Shown: piece by piece, positions 52,981 to 61,254 of the stretch
Layout of the letters: every line of letters begins with the position of its first letter
How positions within the stretch are numbered: the stretch's first letter is position 1
Notes under the pieces: model-generated
What the model saw: the letters and a program-made list of their open reading frames with translations, nothing else
Told to the model about the DNA's origin: nothing
Databases searched by the model: none
Translations under genes and position numbers: made by a program
Assembly: GCA_963827155.1 (NCBI GenBank)
Contig: CAWGZV010000002.1
Location: forward strand, 682,001-746,000
DNA: 64,000 bases
Origin: UTCFX2 sp963827155
GTDB lineage: Bacteria; Chloroflexota; Anaerolineae; Anaerolineales; UBA4823
Direction: 5' to 3'

Positions 52981-53636
52981 TTTCGCCGCAAGAACTCCTG
53001 CATGCTGCGATAACAAGATGCGCTGAGTTTGTGCCCAACATTATCTTCACAGTAGCTTACCCGAGCGCCCAACTGCTGGAGCAGTTCCACGCCTTGACGG
53101 GCGCGATCGACAGGAACAAGCTGATCCTGCGAGCCATGAGCTACGAAGACCGGCAATCCTGCGAGCGGTTGTGTCGCAATCAAACCTTGAAATCCGTCTG
53201 GCAAGAAACCAGATAACCCGGCGATCGATCGAATACGGTGGGGGTGGGTCACTGCGAAACTGTAAGACAGGGCAGCGCCCTGACTGAAACCAACCAGATG
53301 GATATTGGAGAAATCTGCATGTGGAAAATGCTCGCTCTTCTGAATTTCTTCGATTATGGCGATTGCGTCAGAATAGTCTTTCAATTCGGGCCATTCTCCG
53401 ATCGATTCGCGATACCAGGAATAGCCGCCAAATGTACTCCGGTGAAGCCCACGCGGGGCGATTAGAAATGAACCAGGCGGCATTTTTTCTGCGAAAACCC
53501 ACATCGAATCTTCGTCTCCAGTCCAGCCGTGGAACATCATCACCACCGGTCTGGATCCATCGATTCCAGGATCTCGGTATTTAATTACAATATCATTGAT
53601 CGCGATGCTCTTGATTTCTTCATTTTCATGCGGCAT
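52977..53636 (-). CDS. Alpha/beta hydrolase, carboxylesterase/phospholipase type
   Basis: About 219 residues. The catalytic triad is visible: Ser in LVGFSQGAAL, Asp in AHGSQDQLVP, His in DNVGHKLS; the oxyanion region is MMFHGWTGDE. No signal peptide. ATG 53636 is used; a TTG at 53648 extends it by four residues. Cytoplasmic esterase or thioesterase of unknown substrate, not connected to the hydrogenase operon it faces. Confidence 0.88.
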   Translation of the reverse strand: MPHENEEIKSIAINDIVIKYRDPGIDGSRPVVMMFHGWTGDEDSMWVFAEKMPPGSFLIAPRGLHRSTFGGYSWYRESIGEWPELKDYSDAIAIIEEIQKSEHFPHADFSNIHLVGFSQGAALSYSFAVTHPHRIRSIAGLSGFLPDGFQGLIATQPLAGLPVFVAHGSQDQLVPVDRARQGVELLQQLGARVSYCEDNVGHKLSASCYRSMQEFLRRN

Positions 53637-53703
53637 ATACTTATCCAATCAGGAACACATCTAATTCAGAAGCTGATCCACGCTCTAAATCAATAAATAC
53701 CCT

Positions 53704-53934
53704 CTAAGCATCATTTGCTCTCCGGGCAATCCATCCGAGAACCCAGAGCAGAGCGGCGATAAGTGCAGCCGGGATTAATCCCAGACCGATACAGACCAGC
53801 CCGGCGAGCGCGGCATCTTTGCCCCAAATTAACACGATCGAGCCTAACCCAACAAAAAGCAAGATCAGAAAAAAACCCATGAATAACCTGGCGTTCGTCT
53901 GCCGGGCATAACGGCGCAAATCTCTTGAATTCAT
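53704..53934 (-). CDS. Small two-helix membrane protein
   Basis: 76 residues with a basic N-terminus and two membrane segments (residues about 18-37 and 42-67) and a short basic tail. No motif identifies it. ATG 53934 lacks a ribosome site; a TACAAT lies about 11 bases before it on the minus strand. Function unknown. Confidence 0.6.
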   Translation of the reverse strand: MNSRDLRRYARQTNARLFMGFFLILLFVGLGSIVLIWGKDAALAGLVCIGLGLIPAALIAALLWVLGWIARRANDA

Positions 53935-54068
53935 TACTAGCGATTATTGTATCAGCGATTGAAAAACCAATGATAGTTAAGGAGGACCAGGAAAACTCAG
54001 GTCCGCTCGGGTACAATAAATCCCTCGTGAGAGAAAATATATTGAACCAGTCAGAAAGGAGTCAATGA

Positions 54069-54405
54069 GTGGATGAGTGGGAAAGTAATTTTGAAGCCGA
54101 AATTCGGCATGCTCAAGAAGCGCGGGATCAAGGAAATGAAGGTAAGGCGCGGGTATGCGCCCGACGTGCAGCTGGCGTGGTGATTGGAGCGTATTTCTCG
54201 AGTCAGAACGTCTCAACCTCTTCCGCGAGCGCTTACGAGCGTTTGGTCCAATTAAACAGAGAATTTTGCCAGCGAGATCAGCCAGGTCCTGGATCATTTC
54301 TTGATCCGCCTAAATCCAAACCATGAGCTCCCTGTCGATGCAGACCTTATCGCTGAAGCGGTGTGGCTGCGTCAAAGGCTGATCGGCTTTCCATCATCTG
54401 AATAA
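54069..54405 (+). CDS. Small all-helical protein, frameshifted, unknown function
   Basis: Starts at GTG 54069 with AAGGAG eight bases before it: DEWESNFEAEIRHAQEARDQ then KARVCARRAAGVVIGAYF. Dropping one T from the TTTT at 54264-54267 turns the premature end into ASEISQVLDHFLIRLNP and on to a TAA at 54405, giving about 111 residues. Wholly helical; the layout recalls HEPN-type helical domains, but the R-x4-6-H signature is not seen, so this is only a suggestion. It is convergent with the membrane protein at 54394-54682, overlapping by twelve bases. Confidence 0.65.
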
Positions 54406-54682
54406 TCGCAAATTTTCCAATAGATTACTCATAACCCGAATCGCCCCCACCAGGATTAAGAGTAATGAAGATACCGCGAGAACAATCAGGGCGAGGACAT
54501 AAAATGCCGATTTCGCGTGAAGGCTTTACGCCTGCGGGGTCTGAAAGCCGATTTTTTAGGGAATTAACGAAATCGGGCCTGGGTTTGATCGGTCGAAATT
54601 TTGAATGCAAATACGATTCGACGACAGGGATTTCTTCATCTGGACGGCTGAAAAGAAATTGTGAATTCTGAGTGCTATTCAT
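54394..54682 (-). CDS. Tail-anchored small protein of the sigma-factor group, frameshifted
   Basis: Starts at ATG 54682 with MNSTQNSQFLFSRPDEEIPV; the segment RPIKPRPDFVNSLKNRLSDP resembles the juxtamembrane part of small anti-sigma-like proteins found after ECF sigma genes. One extra base at 54507-54508 (CC on plus) ends the frame early; the neighbouring frame supplies a membrane helix (AFYVLALIVLAVSSLLLILVGAI) and ends at 54394. Restored length is about 95 residues. It is four bases after degV and may anchor or inhibit the sigma factor (inference). Confidence 0.68.
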
Positions 54683-54685
54683 ATA

Positions 54686-55552
54686 TTAGTCCTCCACCGG
54701 AAATGCAACCAACCCCGCGGTGCCAGGTCCAAGGTTAGCCGCAACACCGATAGAAAGCTCGGTCATGATCAGCTCGCGAATATTCAGGAGTGAGCGGACA
54801 CGCTCCTTGAGAATTTCTGCAGCATCAAGATCTTCTGCATGCACAACTGCAGCATATACTTCCCGCATCCCGACCCGCTTGCCAATCTGCTCGACAACAA
54901 ATTCCAAAGCTTTCCGGCGCGTGCGCACACGATCGCCCACCTCTAATTCTCCATTTTTCAAAATAATGACCGGCTTCACATTCAGCAAAGACGCCAGCGC
55001 TGCCTGAAGCGCTTTCACACGACCACTCCGGCGGGCAAATTCCAACGAACGAAGGGTAAGGACAATTTGAACCTGGCTGGCGATGTGCTCCATTTTTTTG
55101 ACGATCTCATCGACCACTGCTCCACCGCGTTCCATCAATCGGGCTTCGCGCGCCATAAAACCCATCGCTGCGGATCCACTGCGAGAATCAATTGGGATAA
55201 TATTATATTCTGCTGTCAGCTCTCGGCTGGCAATCTGAGCACTGGCAAGCGTACCTGAAAGCTTACCGGTAACATGCAGAGAAAGGATTGTATCTCCAGG
55301 GTGAGCGATTTTTCGATAAAACTCGATGAACTGTTGAGGTGTGGGCTGGGAGGTTTTTGGAAATTCTCGACTCTCTGAAGCTAACTGATAAAACTCTTTA
55401 TTGCTTAAATCAATCCCCTGCAGATATAACTTTTCGCCAAAATGGATGTTTATGGGGATCACATTCAGGCTGTATTCGTCTAACCAGTCTCCCGGAACAT
55501 CTCCGGCGCTGTCAAACACGATCCGGAGGTTTGAATTTTTGGAGTTTGTCAC
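54686..55552 (-). CDS. DegV family fatty-acid-binding protein
   Basis: Two-domain DegV protein that binds fatty acids, in some bacteria as FakB partner of a fatty-acid kinase. 288 residues: LRIVFDSAGDVPGDWLDEY, the FPKTSQPTPQQFIEFYRK loop, ILSLHVTGKLSGTLASAQ and IPIDSRSGSAAMGFMAREA, with RVKALQAALASLLNVKPVI further on. GTG 55552 follows AAGGG and lies just after the sigma-factor stop. No fakA gene is near, so its kinase partner may lie elsewhere. Confidence 0.88.
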   Translation of the reverse strand: MTNSKNSNLRIVFDSAGDVPGDWLDEYSLNVIPINIHFGEKLYLQGIDLSNKEFYQLASESREFPKTSQPTPQQFIEFYRKIAHPGDTILSLHVTGKLSGTLASAQIASRELTAEYNIIPIDSRSGSAAMGFMAREARLMERGGAVVDEIVKKMEHIASQVQIVLTLRSLEFARRSGRVKALQAALASLLNVKPVIILKNGELEVGDRVRTRRKALEFVVEQIGKRVGMREVYAAVVHAEDLDAAEILKERVRSLLNIRELIMTELSIGVAANLGPGTAGLVAFPVED

Positions 55553-55556
55553 GCCA

Positions 55557-56153
55557 TTACCCTTCGATTTGAATAACAATTTTGTTATCTATTTCTTCAC
55601 CCGAGATTGCAAAGCTGCTGAAATCGTCACGGATAGCAAGCAGCGTGCGGTGGTAGAGGCTCTTGATCGCTCCTTCTGTACGGCCCATCACCTTTCCAAT
55701 TTCTGCGTTAGAGAGGTCATCGACAAATTTTAGAATCAACAGTTCTTGCCGTTCTTCCGGCAAGGAGTGGATGACCTGCAATAACCTTTCTTGCTCTTCA
55801 CCTCTCAAAAGCTCCTGTTCAGGAAAATTGAAGTGCTGGGATAGGAGCAAGCCATCATCCAGAGGAACGTCTTTGCGTCGGCTGCTATCTCTATGCCAGT
55901 TGGCGACCAGGTTGTGGGCAATCCGGTACAACCAGGCAGAGAAAGGCAGCCCACGTTGGTTGTAATTCGCGATGTGCCGCAGCGCCCGGATAAAAACCCT
56001 TTCCGTGAGGTCCTCGGCGTCGCTGACATTACCAACCCGGTAGTAGATGTAGTTAAATATTCGGGTTACATAGCGCTCATAAAGCTCGCCAAAAGCCTCA
56101 TTGTCACCTGATATGGCTGCTTCAAGGACCTCATCATCGCTAGGATCAATCAC
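55557..56153 (-). CDS. ECF sigma-70 factor
   Basis: 198 residues from GTG 56153, with GGGAG before it. Region 2 (FGELYERYVTRIFNYIYYRVGNVSDAEDLTERVF, FSAWLYRIAHNLVANWHRD) and region 4 (LPEERQELLILKFVDDLSNAEIGKVMGRTEGAIKSLYHR) are complete. It directs RNA polymerase to a specific set of promoters; targets are unknown. It heads a group with DegV and the tail-anchored protein, the usual arrangement for sigma factor with a membrane-bound regulator. Confidence 0.9.
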   Translation of the reverse strand: MIDPSDDEVLEAAISGDNEAFGELYERYVTRIFNYIYYRVGNVSDAEDLTERVFIRALRHIANYNQRGLPFSAWLYRIAHNLVANWHRDSSRRKDVPLDDGLLLSQHFNFPEQELLRGEEQERLLQVIHSLPEERQELLILKFVDDLSNAEIGKVMGRTEGAIKSLYHRTLLAIRDDFSSFAISGEEIDNKIVIQIEG

Positions 56154-56373
56154 TTGATATTACTCCCAGCGCTCGGCAAAACAGCAACCCAGGCAGCAGC
56201 TCGATTGTTGAATATATAAACACCGATCATTAGAAATCGTTGCATCGAAAACCTTGCTGCGAGTATAACATAAGCAGTTTCACCTGGTTTGGAACTCGAT
56301 CAGTCTGGACGAGTTGAATGGACTTAGAACACGACCAGAAAATCAAATAATCGGTGTATAATTTAGTTCCAAC

Positions 56374-56769
56374 GGGGATGACAGGTCTCGACGGGAGAGG
56401 CTGGTCCCGGATTGCGAGTCGAGAGGCGCCGAACTCGGTAAATCAGCGCAAACCATAAGTGCTAACCGCACTCAATACGCTGCACTGCCTCTCGCTGCAT
56501 AAGCGATAGCAGCCCAGCCGATCCCCAAGAGGGATCGCGTCCGCCCGCACCGCTCTCTGACCGGTCGTGGGTCCGGGCGACACAAAGTCAGGGTGCCGCA
56601 TGTCTGAATCTGCTAAGCGTGCGAAAGAGGGGCTTTCGGGTCCTAGTAGATAGCGTGAGGATTGGCTCGGTCGGTTGAGCTGCCAATCGCGAAAACCTGA
56701 CACCGACTACGCTCGTAGACATTCGAGGGTCAATTCTTTCGGACTCGGGTTCGATTCCCGACATCTCCA
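56374..56769 (+). ncRNA. ssrA: tmRNA
   Basis: Transfer-messenger RNA, partner of SmpB. The acceptor GGGGATG (56374-56380) pairs with CATCTCC (56762-56768), and the tRNA-like T arm GGGTTCGATTCCC lies close to the 3' end. The 5' part contains GACAGGTCTCGACGGG. The tag reading frame runs 56461-56502 and encodes ANRTQYAALPLAA before TAA, a typical hydrophobic degradation tag ending in LAA-type residues. A TATAAT at 56357-56362 is its -10. CCA is not encoded. About 396 bases. Confidence 0.93.
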
Positions 56770-56781
56770 CTATCTTCCCAT

Positions 56782-56802
56782 CAGGCCGGGTCAACCGGCC
56801 TG
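56782..56802. terminator. Hairpin after tmRNA and at the end of rlmI
   Basis: CAGGCCGG (56782-56789), loop GTCAA, CCGGCCTG (56795-56802), overlapping the stop of rlmI on the minus strand. No T run, so it is a weak terminator candidate for both convergent transcripts. Confidence 0.5.
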
Positions 56803-58026
56803 AACGATTAATCCCTTGAGATACTCGCCTTCTGGAAAATTTAGCGCAATCGGGTGGTCTGGACCCTGATGCAGACGCTCGATGATTCGGGCATCTACAC
56901 CTGCATCCAACGCGGCACCGGCGACAATCTTCTGGAAGAGCGCCATATCAATGCCCCCAGAACAAGAAAAAGTGAATAGTATTCCATGCGGTCGCAGCAG
57001 CTTGAATGCCAGCAGGTTGATATCTTTGTAGCCGCGCGCCGCGCGCTCTGCCTGAGCCGCTGTGGGCGCGAACTTTGGTGGGTCGAGCACAATCAGATCG
57101 AATTTCTTGCCGCGATCACGATATTCCCGCAAGAGCTGGAATACGTCAGCCTGGATCAGCCTGCATTTCTCGGCGGGCAGGTCGTTGAGCTCGAGGTTCG
57201 CTTTTGCAATCTGAAGGGCTTCCCCCGAAGAATCAACTACAGACACGTTCGCAGCTCCGCCAGCAAGCGCATTCATCGAAAAACCGCCAGTATAAGCAAA
57301 ACAATCCAATACTTCTGCACCGGGGGCAAAGGACCTAAGCCGGAGCCGGTTTTGGCGTTGATCGAGGTAAAAGCCGGTCTTGTGTCCTGCTGGAATATCG
57401 ACCAGAAATCTGATCCCATTTTCTTCGATTATTAAACGATCTTGAAATGGGGAACCTGAAAGCAGACCGCGACGCGGCTCCAATCCTTCCAGTTCACGCA
57501 CATCGGCATCGGAACGCTCAAAAACCGTCCTGATCCCTGGAATATCAGCGAGGATCCCGGCAATTACATCTCGCCAGCGCTCTGGTCCGCAGCTGAGGAA
57601 CTGCACTACCAGCGTATCTGCATAGCGGTCAATGACCAGGCCCGGCAAACCATCCGATTCGGCATGGCATAGACGGACTGCTTCGGTATCAGCATTGATT
57701 AACCACTTCGCACGATTGGAAATCGCAGCCAGGAGCTGGGATCGGAAGAATTGTTCGTCGATCTGCACCGCCTCATCCCATGACCAAACCCTGGATCTGA
57801 TCTGGGATTGAGGACTGAATGCTGCCCAGGCGAGAAAGGCCCCATCTTTACTGACTACTCGGACGGTATCGCCACAACCCGGCTCGCCTGAAACCTCAGC
57901 CACTGCACCTGAAAAAATCCAAGGATGGCGACGCAGCAGCGATTTTTCTCGACCAGCGTTAAGTCGGAGGATTGGTTCAGATGAGCCCAATCTGCTTCCC
58001 GGCTTCTGCGATGATATCCATCGCAT
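56791..58026 (-). CDS. rlmI: rRNA cytosine methyltransferase, RlmI family
   Basis: SAM-dependent m5C methyltransferase of 23S rRNA. Up to 411 residues: an N-terminal PUA domain (RLNAGREKSLLRRHPWIFSGAVAEV), a linker region, then the Rossmann methyltransferase domain (VLDCFAYTGGFSMNALAGG, VVDSSGEALQIA, FDLIVLDPPKFAP) and a C-terminal FSCSGGI block with the catalytic Cys. ATG 58026 has GGAG before it but overlaps the upstream gene by about 50 bases; TTG 57990, with GGGAAG before it, would also fit the family start. Co-transcribed with the oxoamine synthase. Confidence 0.88.
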   Translation of the reverse strand: MRWISSQKPGSRLGSSEPILRLNAGREKSLLRRHPWIFSGAVAEVSGEPGCGDTVRVVSKDGAFLAWAAFSPQSQIRSRVWSWDEAVQIDEQFFRSQLLAAISNRAKWLINADTEAVRLCHAESDGLPGLVIDRYADTLVVQFLSCGPERWRDVIAGILADIPGIRTVFERSDADVRELEGLEPRRGLLSGSPFQDRLIIEENGIRFLVDIPAGHKTGFYLDQRQNRLRLRSFAPGAEVLDCFAYTGGFSMNALAGGAANVSVVDSSGEALQIAKANLELNDLPAEKCRLIQADVFQLLREYRDRGKKFDLIVLDPPKFAPTAAQAERAARGYKDINLLAFKLLRPHGILFTFSCSGGIDMALFQKIVAGAALDAGVDARIIERLHQGPDHPIALNFPEGEYLKGLIVQAG

Positions 58027-59185
58027 GGTCTATCTCCGCTGGCTCATGGGCGGCGGTGACCGTCGCACGCAGGCGCGCCAAACCCGGTGCAACCGCAGGT
58101 GAAACTACCGGTAAGACGAAAACATCTTTGTGTTGGGCAATACGGGTCATCTGATAGGCGGTTTCGTCCTCGCCACAGATTACCGGTACAATCGCGGTTT
58201 GGGTGTAAAGGGTGTTAAAGCCGCGCTGCTGCAGACCCTGGATGAATTGGCGGCTGTTTGCATTAATTTTTTCAATTCGCCAGGGTTCAGCGAGGATCAC
58301 CTCGAAGGCAGCTTTCGCTGCGGCTGCTTGAGCAGGTGGAAGAGCGGCTGAAAAGATATATGCTCGGGCGGCGTGGCGGAGGTAGCGGATCAGGTCTTCA
58401 CTCCCAGCGATATACCCACCAACAGAAGGGATTGTCTTGCTTAGGGTGCCCATTTTGATATCGATCGTGCCCGGCATATTAAAATGCTCTTCGATACCGC
58501 GACCGCCTGCGCCAAGCACACCCACCGAGTGGGCTTCATCGACCATCAACCAGGCATTATATTGCCTGCAAAGCGTCACGAGACGAGGGAATTCAATAAT
58601 ATCCCCATCCATGCTGAAGACCGAGTCCACTACTACCAGCTTCGCCGAACCTTCCGGGACCTGCTGAAGGCGCTCCTCCAGACCAGCCATATCATTATGC
58701 CGAAAACGGAGAAATTTCGCCCCAGACATGATGCATCCGTCCACGATGCTGGCGTGGTTCAATTTATCGGAGATCACATAATCTCCACGACCCATCAACG
58801 TAGAAATCACCGATAGATTCGTCGCATATCCCGAGCTGAACGTGACCGCCGCCTCCGTGCCTTTGAAACTGGCAATAGTTTCTTCCAGCTCATAGTGGAT
58901 GCTCAAAGAGCCTGCCAGGCTGCGAACGCCATGCGTTCCGGTGCCAAATTTTTCGATTGCGGCCTGCGCGGCGGCATTGATGTGCGGATGGCCGATCAGA
59001 CCAAGGTAGCTATACGAAGCAAACATGCTCATCTCGCGCCCATTGACCAGGACCTTCGCGCCGCCACGAAGCTCAGTTATTGGCTGGTTGTAGAAATAGA
59101 GATCCATTTGTTGGGCTTCGTGAACGCGTTTGTTCATCGCATGGATGCGCTGCGATACTGCATCGTCGAATTTTCGATCCATCAT
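57977..59185 (-). CDS. Alpha-oxoamine synthase (glycine C-acetyltransferase/AONS type)
   Basis: PLP enzyme that condenses an amino acid with an acyl-CoA. About 402 residues: FASYSYLGLIGHPHINAA, FGTGTHGVRSLAGSLSIHYELEE, the Asp-containing WLMVDEAHSVGVLG, the PLP lysine in KMGTLSKTIPSVGGYIAG, and FSAALPPAQAAAA. It is not possible to tell Kbl, BioF or a sphingolipid-type enzyme from these motifs. The ATG at 59185, or the next ATG 59182, is chosen over an upstream TTG. It lies between ligA and rlmI with small gaps. Confidence 0.87.
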   Translation of the reverse strand: MMDRKFDDAVSQRIHAMNKRVHEAQQMDLYFYNQPITELRGGAKVLVNGREMSMFASYSYLGLIGHPHINAAAQAAIEKFGTGTHGVRSLAGSLSIHYELEETIASFKGTEAAVTFSSGYATNLSVISTLMGRGDYVISDKLNHASIVDGCIMSGAKFLRFRHNDMAGLEERLQQVPEGSAKLVVVDSVFSMDGDIIEFPRLVTLCRQYNAWLMVDEAHSVGVLGAGGRGIEEHFNMPGTIDIKMGTLSKTIPSVGGYIAGSEDLIRYLRHAARAYIFSAALPPAQAAAAKAAFEVILAEPWRIEKINANSRQFIQGLQQRGFNTLYTQTAIVPVICGEDETAYQMTRIAQHKDVFVLPVVSPAVAPGLARLRATVTAAHEPAEIDHAMDIIAEAGKQIGLI

Positions 59186-59211
59186 GACTTTTTTGGCTCC
59201 CAAAAAGTGAC

Positions 59212-61254
59212 TTAATTAGTCTCCACAAGCCGGCGTAATCCGGCTTCATCAATTATTTGCACGCCCAGGTCACGTGCTTTCTGGAGTTTTGATCCTGCCG
59301 CTTCACCGACGACCAGATAACTTGTTTTACTGCTGACCGAATCGGTCACTTTTCCGCCATTCGTCTGGATGAACTCTTTAGCTTCTTCCCGCGAGAAGCT
59401 TTGGAGCGTCCCAGTGACAACAAACGTCAGCCCATTGAACGGTTTCGAACCAGTTTCTGCGGTTGAAATGGGTGATTGACGTGGAAAAACGCCGGCTTTT
59501 TTCAGCTTTTCGATTATCTTGCGATTCGCCGGACGAGAAAACCAATCGACTATTGCCTCGGCAATGTTTGGACCGATACCTTCAATCGTCTGTAAATCGG
59601 CAAGACTCGCATTCCCGAGGGCGTCAAGGTCGGGGAAATGCAGCACCAGATCGGCTGCGGTGACTTCGCCCACCCCTCTTATACCCAGGGCATTGATCAA
59701 TCTATTGAGACTCTGCGAGCGCGATACATCAATTGACGCGAGCAGATTCTCCACTTTTTTATCGGCGAAGCCCTCAAGTTGTAAAAGGTCCTCGCTTTTC
59801 AAGGAGTAGATATCCGCGACATCGTGGACCAGTCCTGCCTCTACCAGCTGTTCAACATTCTTGATCCCCAGCCCAACAATATCCATTGCACCGCGAGAGA
59901 CAAAATGCTCCAGGTTGCGGATCAACTGCGCCGGGCAGGATGCATTCACGCAGTACCAGGCAACTTCACCGGGGAGATTTTCTACCGGTTCTCCGCAAGC
60001 AGGACAGCATTCTGGCGGTTTGTAGGGGAGCTCTGCTCCGTTCCGCAACTCGCTAATTGGACCGATGACGTACGGGATCACCTCGCCAGCGCGCTTCACT
60101 CGCACCCGGTCTCCGATTCGAATATCCTTTTCGGAAATATAATCAAAATTATGGAGCGTCGCCTGCTTCACAATAACGCCGCCAATGTCCACCGGATCTA
60201 ACATCGCATAAGGCGTCAGCACACCAGTCCGCCCTACATTCACGCCGATATCCATGAGGCTAGTTGTAACCTCCTGGGCAGGAAACTTGTAAGCGATTGC
60301 ACCACGGGGGTCTTTTCCGACAAAGCCCAGCGAGCCAGCCAGCACCAGATCGTTGATCTTGATGACCATACCATCCACTTCGAAGGGTAAATGCTCTCGC
60401 CGGTCTGTCCAGGAATCGCATTCTGCAATGGCGCTTTCCAGATCTGGCTGCAGGGATGCTGTTTTACTGACCGGAAAACCCAAACGCTGCAGGTAATCGA
60501 GCAGATCCCACTGGCGGTTAGGGACAGGGCCATCCGCAGAAACTATTGTATAAGCGAGAAGATTCAATGGTCGGGATTGGGTGAGGATGGGATCAAGCTG
60601 GCGGAGTGAGCCAGCAGCAGTATTACGAGGGTTCAGATACGGCTTTTCCCCAGCTTGCTCAAGCCGTCGGTTCAGCGTTTCGAAGTCTTTGACATTCATG
60701 TAGACTTCGCCCCGCACCACCAAGGTTGATGGCGGAGTCGGTCCGTCGATAGAAACAGGCAGCCTGAGCGGAATCGAGCGGACGGTACGGAGATTTGAAG
60801 TTACATCTTCTCCAATTTCGCCATCACCGCGGGTCGCGCCCTGGATAAAAACACCATTTTGATAATGCAGCACTACCGAAAGCCCGTCAATTTTCGGCTC
60901 AACAACGAAATCAGTGGAAAGGACGCCCTGATCCAGCTTAGAAATGCGCTCAAACCAACCACGCACATCTTGAGCCGAAAAGGCATTCGCCAGGCTGAGA
61001 ATCGGTGCTGGGTGGCGAACCTTATTGAAGCGCGCAGCAGCCGCAGCTCCGGCGCGCTGGGTCGGCGAATCGGGTGAAATCCAATCTGGGTGGCGACTTT
61101 CGATCTCACGTAGCCCAGCGACCAGCTTGTCAAACTCGAAATCGCTGATCAGGGGATCATCCAAAACATGGTAGCGGTAATTATGATAATGGATCTGGCT
61201 GCGAAGCTGATCGAGCTGGAGGCGCTCGTCGTTTAAAGGATCATATCCGGTCAT
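59212..61254 (-). CDS. ligA: NAD-dependent DNA ligase
   Basis: Seals nicks during replication and repair using NAD. 680 residues with every domain: Ia region, adenylation domain with the catalytic Lys in EPKIDGLSV, OB fold (VGRTGVLTPYAML), zinc finger (CCPACG with CVNASCPAQL), four helix-hairpin-helix motifs (IEGIGPNIAEAIVDWF) and a C-terminal BRCT domain (FVVTGTLQSFSREEAKE). ATG 61254 overlaps the ctaA stop by four bases, so the two are co-transcribed. Essential gene, intact. Confidence 0.96.
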   Translation of the reverse strand: MTGYDPLNDERLQLDQLRSQIHYHNYRYHVLDDPLISDFEFDKLVAGLREIESRHPDWISPDSPTQRAGAAAAARFNKVRHPAPILSLANAFSAQDVRGWFERISKLDQGVLSTDFVVEPKIDGLSVVLHYQNGVFIQGATRGDGEIGEDVTSNLRTVRSIPLRLPVSIDGPTPPSTLVVRGEVYMNVKDFETLNRRLEQAGEKPYLNPRNTAAGSLRQLDPILTQSRPLNLLAYTIVSADGPVPNRQWDLLDYLQRLGFPVSKTASLQPDLESAIAECDSWTDRREHLPFEVDGMVIKINDLVLAGSLGFVGKDPRGAIAYKFPAQEVTTSLMDIGVNVGRTGVLTPYAMLDPVDIGGVIVKQATLHNFDYISEKDIRIGDRVRVKRAGEVIPYVIGPISELRNGAELPYKPPECCPACGEPVENLPGEVAWYCVNASCPAQLIRNLEHFVSRGAMDIVGLGIKNVEQLVEAGLVHDVADIYSLKSEDLLQLEGFADKKVENLLASIDVSRSQSLNRLINALGIRGVGEVTAADLVLHFPDLDALGNASLADLQTIEGIGPNIAEAIVDWFSRPANRKIIEKLKKAGVFPRQSPISTAETGSKPFNGLTFVVTGTLQSFSREEAKEFIQTNGGKVTDSVSSKTSYLVVGEAAGSKLQKARDLGVQIIDEAGLRRLVETN

